This document shows positions 23,031-25,212 of a stretch of 25,212 nucleotides of DNA, piece after piece. The position numbers and the translations under genes were made by a program. Numbering within the stretch: the stretch's first letter is position 1; each line of letters opens with the position of its first letter. The stretch is taken from positions 1-25,212 of the forward strand of contig SLAE01000084.1 of NCBI GenBank assembly GCA_007127015.1, written 5' to 3'. This DNA comes from Desulfonatronospira sp. Lineage in GTDB: Bacteria > Desulfobacterota > Desulfovibrionia > Desulfovibrionales > Desulfonatronovibrionaceae. The notes beneath the pieces were generated by a model that saw only the letters and a program-made list of their open reading frames with translations, did not search any database and had not been told where the DNA came from.

Positions 23031-23867
23031 ATGAACAAGATCGTAAGAAAAAGGGTGCTGATCCCGGACAGGGTCAGCGAAATGACCATAGAGGCTCCCT
23101 TGATAGCATCCAAGGCCAGGCCGGGCAATTTCGTGGTTCTCAGGCTTACGGAGAAGGGAGAGCGCATCCCCTTGACCATTGCGGACGCCGACCCTGAGCT
23201 GGGACACATTCTCATAGTTTATCTGATCATGGGCAAGACCACAGCTTTGCTGGACACCCTGGATGAGGGCGATTCCATACTGGACCTTTGCGGTCCACTG
23301 GGACGGCCGACAAGGATAAAAAAGCAGGGTACGGTGGTTTGCGTGGGCGGGGGCACCGGCATCGCTGCCATGCACCATATAGCCAAAGGCAATTTCAAGG
23401 CTGGAAACAGGGTCGTTTCTGTGATCGGAGCCAGGAGCAGGGATCTTTTGCTTTTCAAGCCCGAGCTGGAAAAAATCTCCCACAGCGTGCTTGTTTCCAC
23501 TGACGACGGCAGTCTGGGGCACAAGGGCATGGTCACCGAAGTGCTTGAAAAATATCTGCAGAATGATCCTGAAGTCAGGGAGGTTATCGGAGTCGGGCCG
23601 GTACCCATGATGAGGGCAGTGGCCAAGGTGACTGAGCCGTTCGGGGTCAGGACTCTGGTCAGCCTGAACTCCATCATGGTGGACGGAATAGGAATGTGCG
23701 GCTCCTGCAGGGTGACTGTTGACGGCAAAAATGTCTTCGCCTGCGTGGAAGGTCCTGAGTTCGAGGCTTCCAAAGTTGATTTTGATGAACTGATGAAGAG
23801 GCTTAATGCCTTCAAATCCCAGGAACAGAAGTCCATGGAACTTTTTAAGCAGAGAAAATTGTCATGA
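23031..23867 (+). CDS. nfnA: NADH-dependent ferredoxin:NADP+ oxidoreductase, small subunit (NfnA/SudB type)
   Basis: Together with NfnB this forms the electron-bifurcating transhydrogenase that couples NADH and reduced ferredoxin to NADPH. The 278-residue protein is a ferredoxin-NADP reductase fold: the flavin motif ERIPLTIAD, the NAD-binding glycine motif CVGGGTGIAAMH, and a C-terminal [2Fe-2S] site with Cys in GIGMCGSCRVTV and NVFACVEGPEFE. The open frame extends 12 codons upstream to a TTG at 22995, but the ATG at 23031 gives the family-typical N-terminus (MNKIVRKRVL) and is preceded by GGGTGG. Its stop overlaps the nfnB start (ATGA). Similar small subunits were also described as sulfide dehydrogenase SudB. 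Confidence 0.92.
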   Translation: MNKIVRKRVLIPDRVSEMTIEAPLIASKARPGNFVVLRLTEKGERIPLTIADADPELGHILIVYLIMGKTTALLDTLDEGDSILDLCGPLGRPTRIKKQGTVVCVGGGTGIAAMHHIAKGNFKAGNRVVSVIGARSRDLLLFKPELEKISHSVLVSTDDGSLGHKGMVTEVLEKYLQNDPEVREVIGVGPVPMMRAVAKVTEPFGVRTLVSLNSIMVDGIGMCGSCRVTVDGKNVFACVEGPEFEASKVDFDELMKRLNAFKSQEQKSMELFKQRKLS

Positions 23868-25212
23868 AAAAGAAAGCCAGATCCAAAATAAAGCCAAGAA
23901 CTCCCATGTCCATGCTGGACCCGAAAGAAAGGTCCAAAATTTTTTCCGAGGTCGCCCTGGGGTACAACCTTGAAGAAGCAGTAGCCGAGGCCAGGCGCTG
24001 TCTGCAGTGCAAAAAGCCTTCCTGCATCAAGGGCTGTCCAGTGGATGTGGACTGCAAAAGTTTTATCCGCATGGTAGCTGAGAACGATCTGCATGGCGCC
24101 TTTGCAAAAATCAAGGAAACCAACAGTCTTCCGGCCATCTGCGGCCGGGTCTGCCCTCAGGAAAATCAGTGTGAAATAGTCTGCAAGCTTTGTCCGACCG
24201 GTCATCCAATAGCTATCGGCAGGCTGGAAAGATTTGTGGCGGATAATTATTACGCGGGCACTTCCTGTGAGGAGGAAACCGGTTCAGGAGTATGTATTCC
24301 TGTTGATGAAAATCTTAAAGTGGCGGCAATCGGGTCCGGGCCGAGCAGCCTGACTCTGGCCGGTTTTCTTGCCGCCCGGGGGATCAAGGTAAGTGTTTTT
24401 GAGGCTCTGCATGCTCCGGGCGGGGTTCTGGTCTACGGTATCCCTGAATTCAGACTGCCCAAATCCGTTGTGCAGCGGGAAATAGAATCATTAAAAAATC
24501 TGCAGGTGGATTTTTTATGCAATTATGTCGGGGGCATGACCGTAAGCATAGACGATCTTTTTAATCAGGGGTACAGGGCCGTGTTCATCGGAGTAGGAGC
24601 CGGTCTGCCCAAATTCATGAACCTTCCGGGTGAAAACCTCATCGGCATATATTCGGCCAATGAGTATCTGACCAGGGTCAACCTGATGCATGGATACAGG
24701 TTTCCTGAGTATGACACTCCGGTTCCCGCTGGAAAAAATGTGGTGGTCATCGGCGGCGGGAACGTGGCCATGGATGCGGCCAGAACCGCACTCAGGCTTG
24801 GAGCCGGAAACGTTAAAGTGGTTTACCGGCGCACAAAGGGAGAAATGCCTGCCAGACTCGAAGAACTGGAACACGCTCTGGAAGAAGGTGTGGAACTGGA
24901 AATTCTCTGCACTCCGGTGGCCTTTCACGGCGATGATCAGGGAGTGCTGCAAAAGGTGGTCATGCAGAGGATGGAGCTGCTGGAGGCGGATGAATCCGGG
25001 CGCAAAAAACCTGTTCCCCTGGAAGGCGATTTTTTCGACCTGGAGGCGGATCTGGTGATTATGGCTGTAGGCACGGGATCAAACATGGCCCTGACTCAGA
25101 CCACTCCGGAATTGAAGCTCAACAAGCGCGGATACATAATAGCTGACGCACGGACCGGTGAAACAAACATGGATATGGTTTATGCCGGCGGAGACATAGT
25201 AACCGGGGCGGC
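23864..25212 (+). CDS. nfnB: NADH-dependent ferredoxin:NADP+ oxidoreductase, large subunit (NfnB/SudA type), 3' end missing
   Basis: I translated this frame by eye to the window end: 449 codons without a stop, so only a short C-terminal part is lost. The N-terminal domain binds two [4Fe-4S] clusters: Cys46, Cys49, Cys54 and Cys58 (CLQCKKPSCIKGCPV), then Cys93, Cys97, Cys103 and Cys107 (ICGRVCPQENQCEIVC). An FAD-binding GSGPSS (157-162) replaces the usual GSGPAG. A second Rossmann motif VVVIGGGNVAMDAARTA binds NADPH, and AGGDIVTGA near the break is the second FAD motif. This architecture is shared with the glutamate synthase small subunit, but the nfnA partner favours NfnB. It overlaps nfnA by 4 bases. 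Confidence 0.92.
   Translation, partial: MKKKARSKIKPRTPMSMLDPKERSKIFSEVALGYNLEEAVAEARRCLQCKKPSCIKGCPVDVDCKSFIRMVAENDLHGAFAKIKETNSLPAICGRVCPQENQCEIVCKLCPTGHPIAIGRLERFVADNYYAGTSCEEETGSGVCIPVDENLKVAAIGSGPSSLTLAGFLAARGIKVSVFEALHAPGGVLVYGIPEFRLPKSVVQREIESLKNLQVDFLCNYVGGMTVSIDDLFNQGYRAVFIGVGAGLPKFMNLPGENLIGIYSANEYLTRVNLMHGYRFPEYDTPVPAGKNVVVIGGGNVAMDAARTALRLGAGNVKVVYRRTKGEMPARLEELEHALEEGVELEILCTPVAFHGDDQGVLQKVVMQRMELLEADESGRKKPVPLEGDFFDLEADLVIMAVGTGSNMALTQTTPELKLNKRGYIIADARTGETNMDMVYAGGDIVTGA

Noticed and set aside
1..25212. CRISPR arrays, insertion sequences, prophage or plasmid functions
   Set aside because: No regularly spaced direct repeats, transposase, integrase or replication genes were seen on either strand.

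Overview
The window looks like a chromosomal segment of a strictly anaerobic, non-phage, Gram-negative bacterium, most likely a sulfate-reducing member of the Desulfovibrionales or a related deltaproteobacterial group. This is inferred from the gene set, not from a database search: a tRNA-Leu/tig/clpP/clpX cluster, RNase J, a B12-dependent class II ribonucleotide reductase, NikR, the GTP cyclohydrolase IB FolE2, and an NfnAB electron-bifurcating transhydrogenase. Almost all genes are housekeeping. I see no transposase, integrase, phage gene, CRISPR array or toxin system.

Layout. Positions 1-6161 carry a minus-strand block: clpX, clpP, tig and tRNA-Leu(UAG), then a translationally coupled pair made of a divergent ParB-like protein and a radical SAM protein related to spore photoproduct lyase. 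This block is bounded by two inverted copies of a long palindromic (foldback) repeat, at 1-280 and 6361-6585. The plus strand then carries a divergent EF-G-like GTPase (6902-8962) and RNase J (9192-10847). Two minus-strand membrane-associated protein genes follow: an alpha/beta hydrolase and an HtpX-like M48 protease. From 12917 the plus strand has nrdJ-ftsE-ftsX packed as one unit, a small methyltransferase, nikR-folE2 with overlapping stop and start codons, recA-alaS with overlapping ends, and finally nfnA-nfnB, with nfnB cut by the window end.

How the genes work together. tig, clpP and clpX form the classic nascent-chain folding and proteolysis set. nrdJ supplies deoxynucleotides and lies directly in front of the division ABC module ftsEX. 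nikR (nickel sensing) is fused translationally to folE2 (folate/pterin entry enzyme). nfnAB links NADH, NADPH and ferredoxin pools.

The least ordinary parts are (1) the family of foldback repeats, in which a smaller hairpin is nested in one copy of the larger palindrome, with further members at 6628-6722 and 16720-16763; (2) the ParB-like/SPL-like operon, whose radical SAM member appears to lack the catalytic cysteine of true spore photoproduct lyases; (3) an EF-G paralog lacking the catalytic switch-II histidine; and (4) several unusual tight gene couplings (nikR-folE2, nrdJ-ftsEX, recA-alaS without recX).
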